Source: Hydrogenimonas sp.
Lineage (GTDB): Bacteria; Campylobacterota; Campylobacteria; Campylobacterales; Hydrogenimonadaceae
Length of the DNA: 64,000 nucleotides
NCBI GenBank assembly: GCA_003945285.1
Contig: AP019005.1
Coordinates: 620,001 to 684,000 of the forward strand
Direction of reading: 5' to 3'
Under the pieces are notes generated by a model. It ran no database searches. It was not told the origin of the DNA and saw only the letters and a list, made by a program, of their open reading frames with translations. Each line of letters opens with the position of its first letter. Position 1 is the first letter of the stretch. This document shows, piece after piece, positions 44,138-54,094 of the stretch. The position numbers and the translations under genes are program-made.

Positions 44138-46819
44138 ATGAAGAGACTCACAGTAATAGATACATTCGGCTTCTTCTTCAGAAGCTTCTACGCCCTTCCG
44201 CCGCTCAAAAACTCCGAAGGTTTCCCTACAGGGCTTCTGACGGGATTCGCGAATCTAATATATAATCTCGAAAAAGAGTACCCTACCGACTATCTGCTGT
44301 TTGCGCTTGACGCTCCCGGCCCAAGTTTCAGGCAGAAGATAGACCCAGACTACAAGGCCCAGCGTCCCGAGGCACCGCCGGAACTCAAAGAGCAGCTTCC
44401 CGTAGCCATCGACTGGATAGAGAAGATGGGACTTGCAAAACTGAGCCTTGAAAACTACGAAGCCGACGATGTAATAGCGTCGATGGTCAAGTGTGCCAAA
44501 GAGCAGGGAATAGAGGTGCGTATCGTAAGCCACGACAAAGACCTCTACCAGCTGATAGATGACGGAAAGGTCGTCCTCTTCGATCCTATAAAGAGGGTGG
44601 AGATCGACGAAAAGGCGTGTCTGGAGAAGTACGGCATACACCCGAAACAGTTCACCGACTACCAGGCGCTGATCGGCGACAGTTCCGACAACGTTCCGGG
44701 TGTTCCCGGAATAGGTCCGAAAACCGCCGTAAAACTTCTGACGCAGTTCAAGACGCTCGACGGTATATATGAACATATAGACGAGGTAAAACCTGAACGG
44801 ATAAAGAACCTGCTCATAAAGCACAAAGAGGATGCCTACAGGAGCAGGGAGCTGGTGACGCTTCGCGACGATATATTCGACAACTGCGACCTTACCGCTT
44901 TCAGAATGCCTCCGAGCGACCCTCTTCTAAAGATTCGTGACGAGCTTCAGAAGTATGAGATGAGAAACATCCTTCGCCGCCTGGAGAGAGAGAGCGATCT
45001 ACCCCCGGCAGCGGCAGAGAGAAGCAGGATGGAGTTCGAGTCGGTGTTGATCGACGATGCAAAGACTCTCTTTTCGATCATCGACAGCATCGGCGACAAT
45101 ACTCCGGTAGCGATCGACACCGAGACCGATTCGCTGGATACCAAAAGTGCCGGGCTGGTGGGTTTCAGCTTCTGTTTCGATAAAAAGAGGGCCTACTATG
45201 TGCCGGTTGCCCACAGCTATCTGGGTGTCGGCAGGCAGGTGGATATGGAGGATGCCGAAGAGGCGCTTCGAAAGCTTCTTTCAAAACGTTTCATGGGACA
45301 CAACCTCAAGTTCGACCTGGGGCTGCTCTACAACCTTTTCGGTTTCGAAGAGGCAAGACCGTTTGCTGATACTATGCTTCTGGCGTGGCTGGCAGATCCG
45401 GAAGGGGCGGTGGGACTTGACAGACTCGCCCTTAGATATTTCGACCACGAGATGGTGGCGTTCAAAAATACGGTCAAAAAGGGAGAGAACTTCAGTTCGG
45501 TCCCTATCGAGGAGGCTGTGAAGTATGCGGCGGAAGATGCCTGGATGAGCTACAGGCTCTATTTCAAGCTGAAAGAGATTCTGAAACTGCAGGGTGCGGA
45601 GCATCTGCTCAAAGAGGCCGAAGAGGTAGAGTACCCTTTCATAAATCTTCTTATCTGTATGGAGCGCCACGGTATCGCTGTAGATATAGAGAGATTCGAG
45701 TCGCTGAAAGAGGAGATAAGCGGGCGCCTTGCGAACCTGACAGCAGAGATCTACGAGCTGGCGGGACGGCAGTTCAATATAAACTCTCCCAAGCAGCTCG
45801 GTGAGATTCTCTTCGTCTCTCTCGCTCTGCCCGGCGGAAAGAGGAACCGCTCGGGCGGCTACAGCACCAACGAAAAGGTTCTCGACTCTTTGAAGGGTGA
45901 ACACCCGATTGTGGAGAAGATACTCCGCTACCGTGAACTTCACAAGCTGATGAGTACATATATAGAGCCACTGCTCAAGCTCGGCAAAAAAGATCCGCAC
46001 CACCGGATCTATACCTCCTTCATACAGACGGGGACCGCTACCGGAAGGCTCAGCAGTAAAAACCCGAACCTACAGAACATTCCGGTAAAGACGGAAGAGG
46101 GCAGACGCATAAGAGAGGGTTTCGTCGCGGCCGAGGGCTACTCGCTCGTAGGTATAGACTACTCCCAGATCGAGCTCCGTTTTCTTGCACACTTTTCGAA
46201 AGACCCGGTACTGGTAGAGGCTTTCAGGAGCGGGAAGGATATTCATATGGAGACCGCCGTCAAACTCTTCGGCCCCGAGGAGGCGGCCTCCAAGCGGAAT
46301 ATTGCCAAGACGGTCAACTTCGGACTACTTTACGGAATGGGGAGCAGGAAGCTTGCCCAAACCCTCGGAATCTCGACCAAAGAGGCGAAGGAGATTATAG
46401 AGAACTACTTCGCCTCGTTTCCGACCGTAAAATCTTATCTGGAGTCGATAGAGGCTGGGGCCAAGGAGAGAGGCTATGTAGAGACACTTCTCGGAAGAAG
46501 GCGCTACTTCGACTTCGAACACGCGAACGCAATGCAGATGGCGGCCTACCTGAGAGAGGCCGGTAACGCGGTATTCCAGGGGAGTACCGCCGACCTGATA
46601 AAGATGGCAATGCTCCGTATACACGAGACTATAAAAGAGGAGTCGCTCGATGCGGCTATCGAACTGCAGATTCACGACGAACTGATATTCGAGATCAGAA
46701 CGGAAGATGCCAAAACGGTTTCGGAAAGATTCTCGGAGATTATGGAACATACCGTCGAGCTCGATGTTCCTCTGAAAACCAGCGTCAATATAGGTGAGCG
46801 GTGGAGCGACCTGAAGTAG
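44138..46819 (+). CDS. polA: DNA polymerase I
   Basis: 893 residues from the ATG at 44138; an in-frame upstream start would overlap the HDOD gene and lacks homology. The 5'-3' nuclease domain opens KRLTVIDTFGFFFRSFYALPPL and has SHDKDLYQLI and GDSSDNVPGVPGIGPKTA. The 3'-5' proofreading domain keeps its acidic set (AIDTETDS, GHNLKFD, YAAEDAW). The polymerase has motif A with D674 (DYSQIELRFLAHFS), motif B (KTVNFGLLYGMG) and motif C with H846-D847 (QIHDELIFEI). It works in repair and Okazaki-fragment processing. Confidence 0.98.
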   Translation: MKRLTVIDTFGFFFRSFYALPPLKNSEGFPTGLLTGFANLIYNLEKEYPTDYLLFALDAPGPSFRQKIDPDYKAQRPEAPPELKEQLPVAIDWIEKMGLAKLSLENYEADDVIASMVKCAKEQGIEVRIVSHDKDLYQLIDDGKVVLFDPIKRVEIDEKACLEKYGIHPKQFTDYQALIGDSSDNVPGVPGIGPKTAVKLLTQFKTLDGIYEHIDEVKPERIKNLLIKHKEDAYRSRELVTLRDDIFDNCDLTAFRMPPSDPLLKIRDELQKYEMRNILRRLERESDLPPAAAERSRMEFESVLIDDAKTLFSIIDSIGDNTPVAIDTETDSLDTKSAGLVGFSFCFDKKRAYYVPVAHSYLGVGRQVDMEDAEEALRKLLSKRFMGHNLKFDLGLLYNLFGFEEARPFADTMLLAWLADPEGAVGLDRLALRYFDHEMVAFKNTVKKGENFSSVPIEEAVKYAAEDAWMSYRLYFKLKEILKLQGAEHLLKEAEEVEYPFINLLICMERHGIAVDIERFESLKEEISGRLANLTAEIYELAGRQFNINSPKQLGEILFVSLALPGGKRNRSGGYSTNEKVLDSLKGEHPIVEKILRYRELHKLMSTYIEPLLKLGKKDPHHRIYTSFIQTGTATGRLSSKNPNLQNIPVKTEEGRRIREGFVAAEGYSLVGIDYSQIELRFLAHFSKDPVLVEAFRSGKDIHMETAVKLFGPEEAASKRNIAKTVNFGLLYGMGSRKLAQTLGISTKEAKEIIENYFASFPTVKSYLESIEAGAKERGYVETLLGRRRYFDFEHANAMQMAAYLREAGNAVFQGSTADLIKMAMLRIHETIKEESLDAAIELQIHDELIFEIRTEDAKTVSERFSEIMEHTVELDVPLKTSVNIGERWSDLK

Positions 46820-47088
46820 AACCTAAACCTGTTGTCGTCATCCATTTTCGGTAAAAACCATCGGACTATCCGACAGGTGTGCTGTAAATTTTTACGGAAC
46901 CGGCCGGGTAGACTCATCACGGCGGCTTCAACGGGTTCCATAATGTCGGCTTAAAAACATCTTAGGAAGTGTGTAAAAGAGCGGTTCGGCTCTCGGTATG
47001 GCAGAAACGGACTGCTACTTTTCGGAAGAGAAAGCTTACCTGCCGTACCTATATTCCGCATTATATGTGGAAACGGCGGGAGATTTGA
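46820..47088. other. Gap between polA and ccsBA without a visible gene
   Basis: No convincing open frame, tRNA or repeat-family copy is seen here. The region is of mixed composition. The ccsBA promoter lies at its right end. Confidence 0.6.
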
Positions 47089-47094
47089 TAAAAT
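47089..47094 (+). promoter_or_regulatory. ccsBA: -10 box for ccsBA
   Basis: TAAAAT in TTTGATAAAATG, about 25 bases upstream of the ATG at 47119, with AAAGG 10 bases before the ATG. Confidence 0.4.
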
Positions 47095-47118
47095 GTCGGC
47101 TACAAAGGCTTTGATTAT

Positions 47119-50100
47119 ATGAAAAAAATTTCCGACTATCTTTTATCGATGCAGAGTGCCGTTGTTCTGATGCTACTGTTCGCTCTCTCCATCGCGGTTG
47201 CCACATTTATAGAGAACGACTACGGAACAGAGACTGCAAAGGCACTCGTCTACAATGCCAGGTGGTTTGAGTTTCTGCTACTTCTTTTGGCCGTAAACCT
47301 CGTTGCCAACATTGTACGCTTCAGAATGTGGCGTCCGGGCAAGAGGCTGGTGTTCGTTTTTCACGCCGCCTTCCTGGTTATACTGCTGGGAGCCGCTATA
47401 ACCCGCTATTTCGGCTTTGAAGGCATTATGCACATCAGAGAGGGAGAGGTTGGCAACGAGATCGTCAGCGACAGTACATATATACAGCTGGAGGCTATCA
47501 AAGGAAAAAAACGTCTCGAGTATGCCAGACCGGTCCTCTTTTCAAAAATCGGAAGCAACAGTTTCACCGAAGAGATAAGGATGGATAGCGACATCATAAC
47601 CCTAAAGGTGCTTCGCTACATTCCGGACGCCGTAACAAAAGCGGTCGAAGATCCGAACGGCGGCGCCGTAATCTCCATGATGGTAGTCTCTGACGGCAAT
47701 CCGCAGGCGATAACCCTGAAGGAGGGAGAGAGTTTCGAGACGCCCGATTATGTGATAGCTTTCGACAGCAGCGAAGAGTTTTCTAAGCCTGTCATAAGAG
47801 TTTCGTACGAAAACGGGCACATAAGGGCCGTACTCCCGGTCGATCTGGAGTATATGGAGATGGATGATAGAAGCAGCGGGCTACTGCCGGCAGGGGAGGG
47901 AGAGCTTTTTGCCCGTCGTCTCTACAGTACCGATGGATTCAGGTTCGTCATCAAAGATGTTCTGCCGCATGCCGAAAGAGTGGTCGTCTCCGCCGACAGT
48001 GAAAGTCTGAAGATGGAGATGAAGGGGCTTCAGGATGCCGTGGAGGTGGAGCTGAAGATAGGTGACGAATCCAAAAAGCTGGTTGTATACGGCAAAAAAG
48101 GGGTTCCTGCCGAGCCGGTGTGGACGGAGCTGGGCGGTTACCGCTTGGCCGTAGGTTACGGTGCGCGCATAGTCCGCCTCCCCTTTTATCTGAAGCTCGT
48201 CGATTTTCAACTGGAACGCTACCCCGGCTCCATGAGCCCCTCTTCATATGCCAGTGAAGTTATCCTGATTGATCCCAAGAACAATGTCAGGATGCCATAC
48301 CGCATCTATATGAACCATGTCCTGGATTACCAGGGTTACCGCTTTTTCCAATCCTCCTACGATATGGATGAGAAGGGTACGGTTCTCTCCGTAAACCACG
48401 ACCCGGGCACGCTGCCGACATATTTCGGGTATCTGCTTCTTACGATAGGAATGTTCGGCTCTATGCTGGTCTACTCAAGCCGTTTCCAGACACTCATGAG
48501 GAGGGCAAGAGATCTTCAGAAGCTGGCGAAAAGGTGTGCCGCCGCCTCGATGGTTCTTCTTGTGACCTTTGGTGCACACAACCTCTATGCGGCAGACCCA
48601 GTTTCGGAACTTCCAAGGATTCAGAAAGAGCATGCCGAAAAGTTCGGAAGCCTGCTGGTTCAGTCGAACGACGGCCGCATCGAGCCTGTGGATACGCTTG
48701 CCAGAGAGATACTTCGTAAGATTAGCAGAAAAGAGGAGATATACGGTATGAACGCCGATCAGGCGTTTTTGGGAATGATAGTACGTCCGGAAGCGTGGCA
48801 GAAGGTACCGGTCATAAAAATCTCCGACAAGGGGATAAACAGGATTATCGGAATCTCCCCGGAAAAGAGGTATGCAGCTTTCGACGACTTTTTTTCATCA
48901 TCCAAGCCGGACGGGTACAAGCTGGGCAGGTTTGTCGAGGAGATCTCTAGGAGGCGGCCGGCGGAGAGGAGTACACTGGACAAAGAGATTCTAAAGGTGG
49001 ATGAGCGTGTAAACGTGCTCTATATGTCGTTCAGCGGATCTCTTCTTCGCATCTTCCCTGATCCCAAAGACAAACTGGGGCGGTGGTATGCGCCGATAGG
49101 TGCGATCAAGGAGTTTGACCAGAAGAATGCCCAATTTGTCCAGGCTGTCCTCGCCAGTTACTTCAGCAATATCGACGAAGCTCTCGAAAACGGAGACTGG
49201 ACAAAAGCCGACAAGGCACTTGATGTCATAAAGAGTTATCAGCAGTTTTACGGCGCCGCCGTAATTCCGAGCGAGAGGAAGATAGAGGCTGAACTGCTGA
49301 TGAACAGGTACAAGCCTTTCGAGAGTCTGGTTCCGCTCTATTTCGGAGTAGGTTTCATCCTCCTTTTCCTCTCGATATTCAACATCGTAAAACCGAAATT
49401 CAATCTCAAATGGCCCGTGCGGATATCGATGACGCTTTTGATAATAGGCTTCTTCATACATACGGCCGCACTCGGTCTCAGATGGTATATCTCCGGGCAC
49501 GCCCCTTGGAGCAACGGGTACGAGTCTATGCTCTATATAGCGTGGGCGACCCTGCTGGCCGGCTTCATATTCTCCAAACAGTCGCCTATCACTCTGGCTG
49601 CGACCGGAATACTCTCGGGACTGATTCTGTTCGTAGCCCATCTCAACTGGTTGGATCCTGAGATAACCAACCTGGTACCGGTTCTCAAGTCCTACTGGCT
49701 TATGATACACGTATCACTCATCACGGCCAGCTATGGCTTTCTAGGCCTCGGAGCGCTTCTGGCCTTCATCACTCTCTGGCTCTACATCATCAAGCACGGA
49801 GAGAATCGTGCCGATATAGAGTACTCGATACGTGAACTCACCCATATCAACGAGATGAGTCTTATCTTCGGTCTTGCACTTCTTACGGTGGGGAACTTCA
49901 TGGGAGGTGTATGGGCCAACGAGAGCTGGGGAAGGTACTGGGGGTGGGATCCCAAAGAGACATGGGCGCTGGTGACGATACTTGTATACGCCGCCGTACT
50001 TCACCTTCGCTTCTATAGATCGTTCAGAGGTATTTTCGCTTTCAATGTCGCTTCGCTTCTGGCCATAAGCTCGGTAGTGATGACATATTTCGGTGTCAAC

Positions 50101-50241
50101 TACTATCTCAGCGGTATGCACTCGTATGCCAAAGGAGACCCGGTGCCTGTTCCGACGTTTGTATATTATGTAGTGGCAGTGGTTGCGGTTACGATAGTGC
50201 TTGCCTACAGAAAGAGAGAGCTTCTACCGGTCAACAGATAG
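47119..50241 (+). CDS. ccsBA: Fused cytochrome c synthetase CcsBA (System II)
   Basis: Exports haem and attaches it to apocytochromes c. 1040 residues, a fusion of ResB/CcsB (about 1-480) and ResC/CcsA (about 720-1040), as in Helicobacter and relatives. The N-terminal part has helices at about 13-30, 50-67 and 75-94, a large periplasmic domain and a helix near 430-450. The C-terminal part has about eight helices and the haem-handling WWD motif WGRYWGWDPKETWALV at about 936-951. It supports the c-type cytochromes of the respiratory chain, whose proton gradient drives the ATP synthase encoded upstream. Confidence 0.95.
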   Translation: MKKISDYLLSMQSAVVLMLLFALSIAVATFIENDYGTETAKALVYNARWFEFLLLLLAVNLVANIVRFRMWRPGKRLVFVFHAAFLVILLGAAITRYFGFEGIMHIREGEVGNEIVSDSTYIQLEAIKGKKRLEYARPVLFSKIGSNSFTEEIRMDSDIITLKVLRYIPDAVTKAVEDPNGGAVISMMVVSDGNPQAITLKEGESFETPDYVIAFDSSEEFSKPVIRVSYENGHIRAVLPVDLEYMEMDDRSSGLLPAGEGELFARRLYSTDGFRFVIKDVLPHAERVVVSADSESLKMEMKGLQDAVEVELKIGDESKKLVVYGKKGVPAEPVWTELGGYRLAVGYGARIVRLPFYLKLVDFQLERYPGSMSPSSYASEVILIDPKNNVRMPYRIYMNHVLDYQGYRFFQSSYDMDEKGTVLSVNHDPGTLPTYFGYLLLTIGMFGSMLVYSSRFQTLMRRARDLQKLAKRCAAASMVLLVTFGAHNLYAADPVSELPRIQKEHAEKFGSLLVQSNDGRIEPVDTLAREILRKISRKEEIYGMNADQAFLGMIVRPEAWQKVPVIKISDKGINRIIGISPEKRYAAFDDFFSSSKPDGYKLGRFVEEISRRRPAERSTLDKEILKVDERVNVLYMSFSGSLLRIFPDPKDKLGRWYAPIGAIKEFDQKNAQFVQAVLASYFSNIDEALENGDWTKADKALDVIKSYQQFYGAAVIPSERKIEAELLMNRYKPFESLVPLYFGVGFILLFLSIFNIVKPKFNLKWPVRISMTLLIIGFFIHTAALGLRWYISGHAPWSNGYESMLYIAWATLLAGFIFSKQSPITLAATGILSGLILFVAHLNWLDPEITNLVPVLKSYWLMIHVSLITASYGFLGLGALLAFITLWLYIIKHGENRADIEYSIRELTHINEMSLIFGLALLTVGNFMGGVWANESWGRYWGWDPKETWALVTILVYAAVLHLRFYRSFRGIFAFNVASLLAISSVVMTYFGVNYYLSGMHSYAKGDPVPVPTFVYYVVAVVAVTIVLAYRKRELLPVNR

Positions 50242-50258
50242 AAGCGCCTCTTTCCCGG

Positions 50259-51389
50259 CTACTTTTTGAACCACCCTTTTATCTTCTCGAAAGCGGATTC
50301 GAAAAGACTTTCGTGCGGTTTGCTCTCTATGCCGAAACTCTCCTGAAGCTCTCTTAACAGCTCTTTCTGTTTCTCGTTGAGAGTTTTGGGGTATACGATA
50401 CGTATCTGGGCTATCATATTTCCCAAACGGCCGCTGTGAACGTTTCTTACACCCTCGTTTCTGAAAACGAACTGCTCTTTGTCCTTTGCACCCTGCGGGA
50501 GCTTGAGCTCCTTCTTGCCGCGCAGTGTGGGAATCTCTATCGTATCTCCGAGTACCGCCTGCGTAAAAAATACGGGGACCTCCAGGTATATGTCGTCTCC
50601 GTGTCTTATGAAGTGCTCATCCTCTTCTACATAGAAGGTTACGTAGAGATCACCGCGCCGGCCGTCCGGGCCTATGTTGCCTGCACTCGGAACCCTGAGC
50701 CTGTTGCCGTCGTCGACACCTTCCGGGATCTTCACGGTTACGGTGGTTTCAATCTCTTCATAGCCCCGTCCCCCGCATTCGCGGCACTTTTCGCCGATCG
50801 TTTCACCGCTTCCGTGGCACTGTGGACATGTCTGGGCGTATGTCATGAATCCCTGGCGCATATAGACCTGCCCCTGGCCGTTGCAGTATTCGCACATCTT
50901 TACCGACCCGTCTTTCGCCCCGGTGCCTCTGCACGCTTCACACGGCTTTTTGTAGCGGTACTTCAGCTCCTTTTCCGTTCCGAAGACCGCCTCTTTGAAG
51001 CTTATCTGCATCTGTGCCGAAAGATCGAGGTTGTACTTCGCGCCGCTGCGCTTCCTGCCGCGCGATCCCGTGAAGCCGCCGCCGAAAACAGACTCGAAAA
51101 TTGCGCTCAGATCGTCCATTATATCTTCGTAGCTCTGCCCCTCGAAGCCGTGGAATCCCTGCCCCTCGAGGCCAGCTTTGCCGTAACGGTCATATATCGA
51201 ACGTTTGCTCTCGTCACTCAGGACCTGGTATGCTTCGTTTACCAGTTTGAACCTCTCTTCGGCCTCTTTGTCGTCGGGATTTCTGTCCGGGTGGTACTTC
51301 AGGGCCATTTTCCGGTAGGCTTTTTTTATCTCTTCCTGGCTGCTTTCACGGGAAATCTCCAGTATTTCGTAATAGTCAAGTTCAGCCAA
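50259..51389 (-). CDS. dnaJ: Chaperone DnaJ
   Basis: Hsp40 co-chaperone of DnaK, 376 residues. The J domain has [17 protein letters not shown] (HPD motif), followed by a Gly/Phe region ([10 protein letters not shown]), four zinc-binding CxxCxGxG repeats ([32 protein letters not shown]) and the C-terminal substrate domains. The start is TTG at 51389 with AGGAG upstream. Its leader contains a perfect 8-bp hairpin. It converges on ccsBA with a 17-base gap. Confidence 0.98.
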   Translation of the reverse strand: MAELDYYEILEISRESSQEEIKKAYRKMALKYHPDRNPDDKEAEERFKLVNEAYQVLSDESKRSIYDRYGKAGLEGQGFHGFEGQSYEDIMDDLSAIFESVFGGGFTGSRGRKRSGAKYNLDLSAQMQISFKEAVFGTEKELKYRYKKPCEACRGTGAKDGSVKMCEYCNGQGQVYMRQGFMTYAQTCPQCHGSGETIGEKCRECGGRGYEEIETTVTVKIPEGVDDGNRLRVPSAGNIGPDGRRGDLYVTFYVEEDEHFIRHGDDIYLEVPVFFTQAVLGDTIEIPTLRGKKELKLPQGAKDKEQFVFRNEGVRNVHSGRLGNMIAQIRIVYPKTLNEKQKELLRELQESFGIESKPHESLFESAFEKIKGWFKK

Positions 51390-51412
51390 AAATCTCTCCT
51401 GTCGTTATATAA

Positions 51413-51436
51413 ACCCGGATATTGCAACATCCGGGT
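51413..51436 (-). promoter_or_regulatory. dnaJ: Leader hairpin or operator of dnaJ
   Basis: ACCCGGAT (51413-51420) and ATCCGGGT (51429-51436) form a perfect inverted repeat with an 8-base spacer, 24 bases upstream of the dnaJ start codon and inside its predicted leader. It is neither CIRCE nor the HspR site by sequence. It could be an operator for another repressor or an RNA thermosensor. Confidence 0.5.
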
Positions 51437-51460
51437 AAAAAGGTTCTCATTCTGCGCGCG

Positions 51461-51466
51461 ATTTTA
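51461..51466 (-). promoter_or_regulatory. dnaJ: -10 box for dnaJ
   Basis: TAAAAT in ATGATAAAATCG on the minus strand, placing the inverted repeat at 51413-51436 within the transcript. Confidence 0.4.
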
Positions 51467-51653
51467 TCATAATTCATCCGAAAACCGAAATCGAATATGC
51501 GTACGCACATAACGCCGACCCGTCTCTTTTTTTCTTTACGCCCGATTTTGAATTGGCGTGCGAAGAAATAGTTGTATATCTCGAAAAATACCGAAATCGA
51601 CCAACCTTCTTGAAAACGGTTTAAATAAAAGATATATTTTGTCGGATTTATAG

Positions 51654-51659
51654 TATAAT
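51654..51659 (+). promoter_or_regulatory. -10 box, predicted near-leaderless start of the siroheme reductase
   Basis: A perfect TATAAT 9 bases before the ATG at 51669, with no Shine-Dalgarno between them. The rest of the dnaJ-reductase gap (51467-51653) shows no gene. Confidence 0.45.
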
Positions 51660-51668
51660 CATTAATAG

Positions 51669-53375
51669 ATGAAAGAGACCAAAATCAACAAAATAGAGAG
51701 ACTAAAACTCTCGCTGAAACCTTACGACTACTATACCGAACGTATAGATCGGCTGGATGCGGACGATCTGGAAGAGGCCGACCGCTTCTATCTTAAAAAC
51801 TTCGGTATCTTCAACCATAAACTGCGCCCTGAAAACTTCATACTCAGAGTCAGGATTCCTGCCGGAAGATTAAAAAGAGATACCCTCGAATCGCTGATGA
51901 AGATGGCCGTCGCCGCCGACTCGAGGGTGATTCTCACAACCAGGGCGCAGATAGAGCTGCACGACCTCGATCTGAAGAGGGCGCTCGACTACTCCAGAGA
52001 GATAGAGAGGCTCGGGCTCACTTCATGGCAGACATTCACCGACAACATAAGAAACATAGTGACGGACCCTCTGGACGGGATCGGACGCGGATGCAAAATA
52101 GAGGTCTACAGAACCGTTTTGCAGATGCAGGAGCTTTTTTTGAAAAAGCGTGAATTTACAGGGATGCTTCCGAGAAAGTTCAATGTAGCCATAAGCGGAA
52201 TGGAGAACGATATGTTCCCGTTTTGCGGAAACGATCTCTTTTTCGCCCTTGCCGAAAAAGAGGGAGAGTACGGCTTTAACGTATATGCCGGAGGCAAAAA
52301 CAGCGATATCGCCGAAGATCTGAACATCTTCTGCCGACTGGAGGATGTTACACCCCTTTTCAGGGCGGTTGTTGTGCTCTATATGCAGAAAGGCCCCAGG
52401 GGCAGCCGTACAAAGACAAGACTTTTTCATATGCTGCAGAATATCGGAGTCGAAAAGTTTCGTGGAGAGTTGGAAAGTATCTACGGCAAAGGGCTTCACG
52501 GAAGGGGAGTCAGGCTCTCTGCCAAAGCCGTACCGCATGAGAAGATCGAACTGAAGGAGGGCGGTTACGCCCACCGCTATCTAAGCAGGTTCGGGGAGAT
52601 CTCGCGGGAGCAGGCGGAGGAGATTTCCGATATCTGCAGGAGCTACGGAGTAGAAGAGGTCAGGCTCGGCTGCGACCAGAACATCTACATTCCGGGGCTT
52701 CCGGAGAGTGTGGAGTTTCGCCGCTCATACAGACGTTACGCCGGCATCACGGCGTGTGCGGGCTCCAGGTACTGTGTCTACTCGCTCTTCGATACGAAAG
52801 AGGAGAGCTCCCGCATAGAGTCCGGAATTCTGCAGAAGAACGCCATTACGCTCGGCTACAGCGGATGCCTCAAAGGGTGTGCCCGCCACGCATTCAGCGA
52901 CATAGGTTTCGTGGGAATAAGGACCGGTCTCTACACCGAAGGGACCGAAAGGGGGATCAGACTCTACCTTGGAGCGGAGTATACTTCGGGAAAGAGAGCC
53001 GGAAGATTGATACTCTACGCTGTTCCTCTCAGATGTGTAAACAGCATGACCGAGCTTCTGGTTGCACTGTTCGAGCGCTCAGGCTACGGATGTTTCGAGG
53101 AGTTCGCCGCCGAGGTTCTGAACCTCTACAGCAGAGAGGCTGTCGCCTTCTGGCTGCTTCTAAACTACTACAGGCGTCATGTGGCAAAAGAGGGTGGACT
53201 CTTCATGCTTCCGGCAAAGAGGTTCGAAGATGAGAAAGATAGCATCGCAAAACTCATGGAAGAGGAGGCTGTGGCGGCCGATGAAGAGGTTCTGCAGAGA
53301 GTGCGTGCGGAAGAGGAGTTTCCTTTCAGAGAGGCAATAATCTTTTTGGAAAAAGCGGCTTTTGCGGTAAGATAA
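51669..53375 (+). CDS. Siroheme-dependent nitrite/sulfite reductase
   Basis: 568 residues. It has the two ferredoxin-like half domains, then the siroheme-4Fe4S site: CAGSRYC (C363, C369) and SGCLKGCARH (C400, C404), all four cluster cysteines present. FILRVRIPAGRL, VILTTRAQIELHDL and WQTFTDNIRNIVTDPLDGI are typical of the NirA/CysI class. It reduces nitrite to ammonia or sulfite to sulfide with six electrons, probably from ferredoxin. No flavoprotein, siroheme synthesis gene or transporter is adjacent, so the substrate is open. Assimilatory sulfite reduction fits the phylum as well as nitrite does. Confidence 0.92.
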   Translation: MKETKINKIERLKLSLKPYDYYTERIDRLDADDLEEADRFYLKNFGIFNHKLRPENFILRVRIPAGRLKRDTLESLMKMAVAADSRVILTTRAQIELHDLDLKRALDYSREIERLGLTSWQTFTDNIRNIVTDPLDGIGRGCKIEVYRTVLQMQELFLKKREFTGMLPRKFNVAISGMENDMFPFCGNDLFFALAEKEGEYGFNVYAGGKNSDIAEDLNIFCRLEDVTPLFRAVVVLYMQKGPRGSRTKTRLFHMLQNIGVEKFRGELESIYGKGLHGRGVRLSAKAVPHEKIELKEGGYAHRYLSRFGEISREQAEEISDICRSYGVEEVRLGCDQNIYIPGLPESVEFRRSYRRYAGITACAGSRYCVYSLFDTKEESSRIESGILQKNAITLGYSGCLKGCARHAFSDIGFVGIRTGLYTEGTERGIRLYLGAEYTSGKRAGRLILYAVPLRCVNSMTELLVALFERSGYGCFEEFAAEVLNLYSREAVAFWLLLNYYRRHVAKEGGLFMLPAKRFEDEKDSIAKLMEEEAVAADEEVLQRVRAEEEFPFREAIIFLEKAAFAVR

Positions 53376-53485
53376 CATCACCGAAACCTCTCTGCGCGAG
53401 CGGGGTGTGAAGCAGCCGCAACGGCCAAAAGGTCCGGTTGCAGTTATAAAGCTTTATCTATAGAAAGTATCGTCCAAGAAGTGAG

Positions 53486-54055
53486 ATGAAAATAAAAATC
53501 GAAAATTTCGAAAATCTGGTAAGCGCTTTGGAGTCTCTTCCGTCGGTAGGAAGAAAGTCTGCCCAGAGAATGGCCTACCATATGGTGATGGAGGATCACT
53601 TCGGTGCTCTAAAAATAGCCCATGCCATCGAAAAAGCTGTCCAGAGCGTGCAGCGGTGTGAACGGTGCGGAGCGATGAGCGAAGATGAACTCTGCCCGGT
53701 CTGCTCCGACCTCTCACGAGACCACACCAAACTCTGTATAGTTGAACACGCAAAAGATATACTCCAGATTGAGTCGAGTGGAGAGTATGACGGTACATAC
53801 TTCGTGGTTGAGTCGGTGGAGCACCTCGACGGCTCCAGGCTGACGGAGCGGATAGAGGAGGGGGTCGAAGAGGTGATATTCGCCTTCACCCCCGGCATAG
53901 CCACCGACGCGCTGATACTCTTCATAGAGGAGAGGCTGAAAGAGTACGATATTGTCTTCACAAAGATAGCCCAGGGAGTACCGACGGGGGTCAGCCTTGA
54001 AAACATCGACATGCTCTCGCTCTCCAGAGCTCTTCAGGACAGGGTGAAGGTTTGA
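53486..54055 (+). CDS. recR: Recombination protein RecR
   Basis: 189 residues. A helix-hairpin-helix (LESLPSVGRKSAQRMAYH), a zinc finger with C58, C61, C70 and C73, and a Toprim domain (about 80-175, LCIVEHAKDILQIE, EVIFAFTPGIATDALILFI). It forms the RecOR complex that loads RecA at gaps; recO is also in this window. GAAAGTATCGTCCAAGAAG precedes the ATG without a strong ribosome site. Confidence 0.96.
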   Translation: MKIKIENFENLVSALESLPSVGRKSAQRMAYHMVMEDHFGALKIAHAIEKAVQSVQRCERCGAMSEDELCPVCSDLSRDHTKLCIVEHAKDILQIESSGEYDGTYFVVESVEHLDGSRLTERIEEGVEEVIFAFTPGIATDALILFIEERLKEYDIVFTKIAQGVPTGVSLENIDMLSLSRALQDRVKV

Positions 54056-54094
54056 GCCCGGTGTGATTTTTTTCCATCTTGAAGGAGTGGCGCA

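Noticed and set aside
46820-47088. Possible tRNA or small RNA in the polA-ccsBA gap
   Set aside because: No T-loop GTTCRA pattern with matching acceptor stem and no clear promoter-hairpin-T-run combination.
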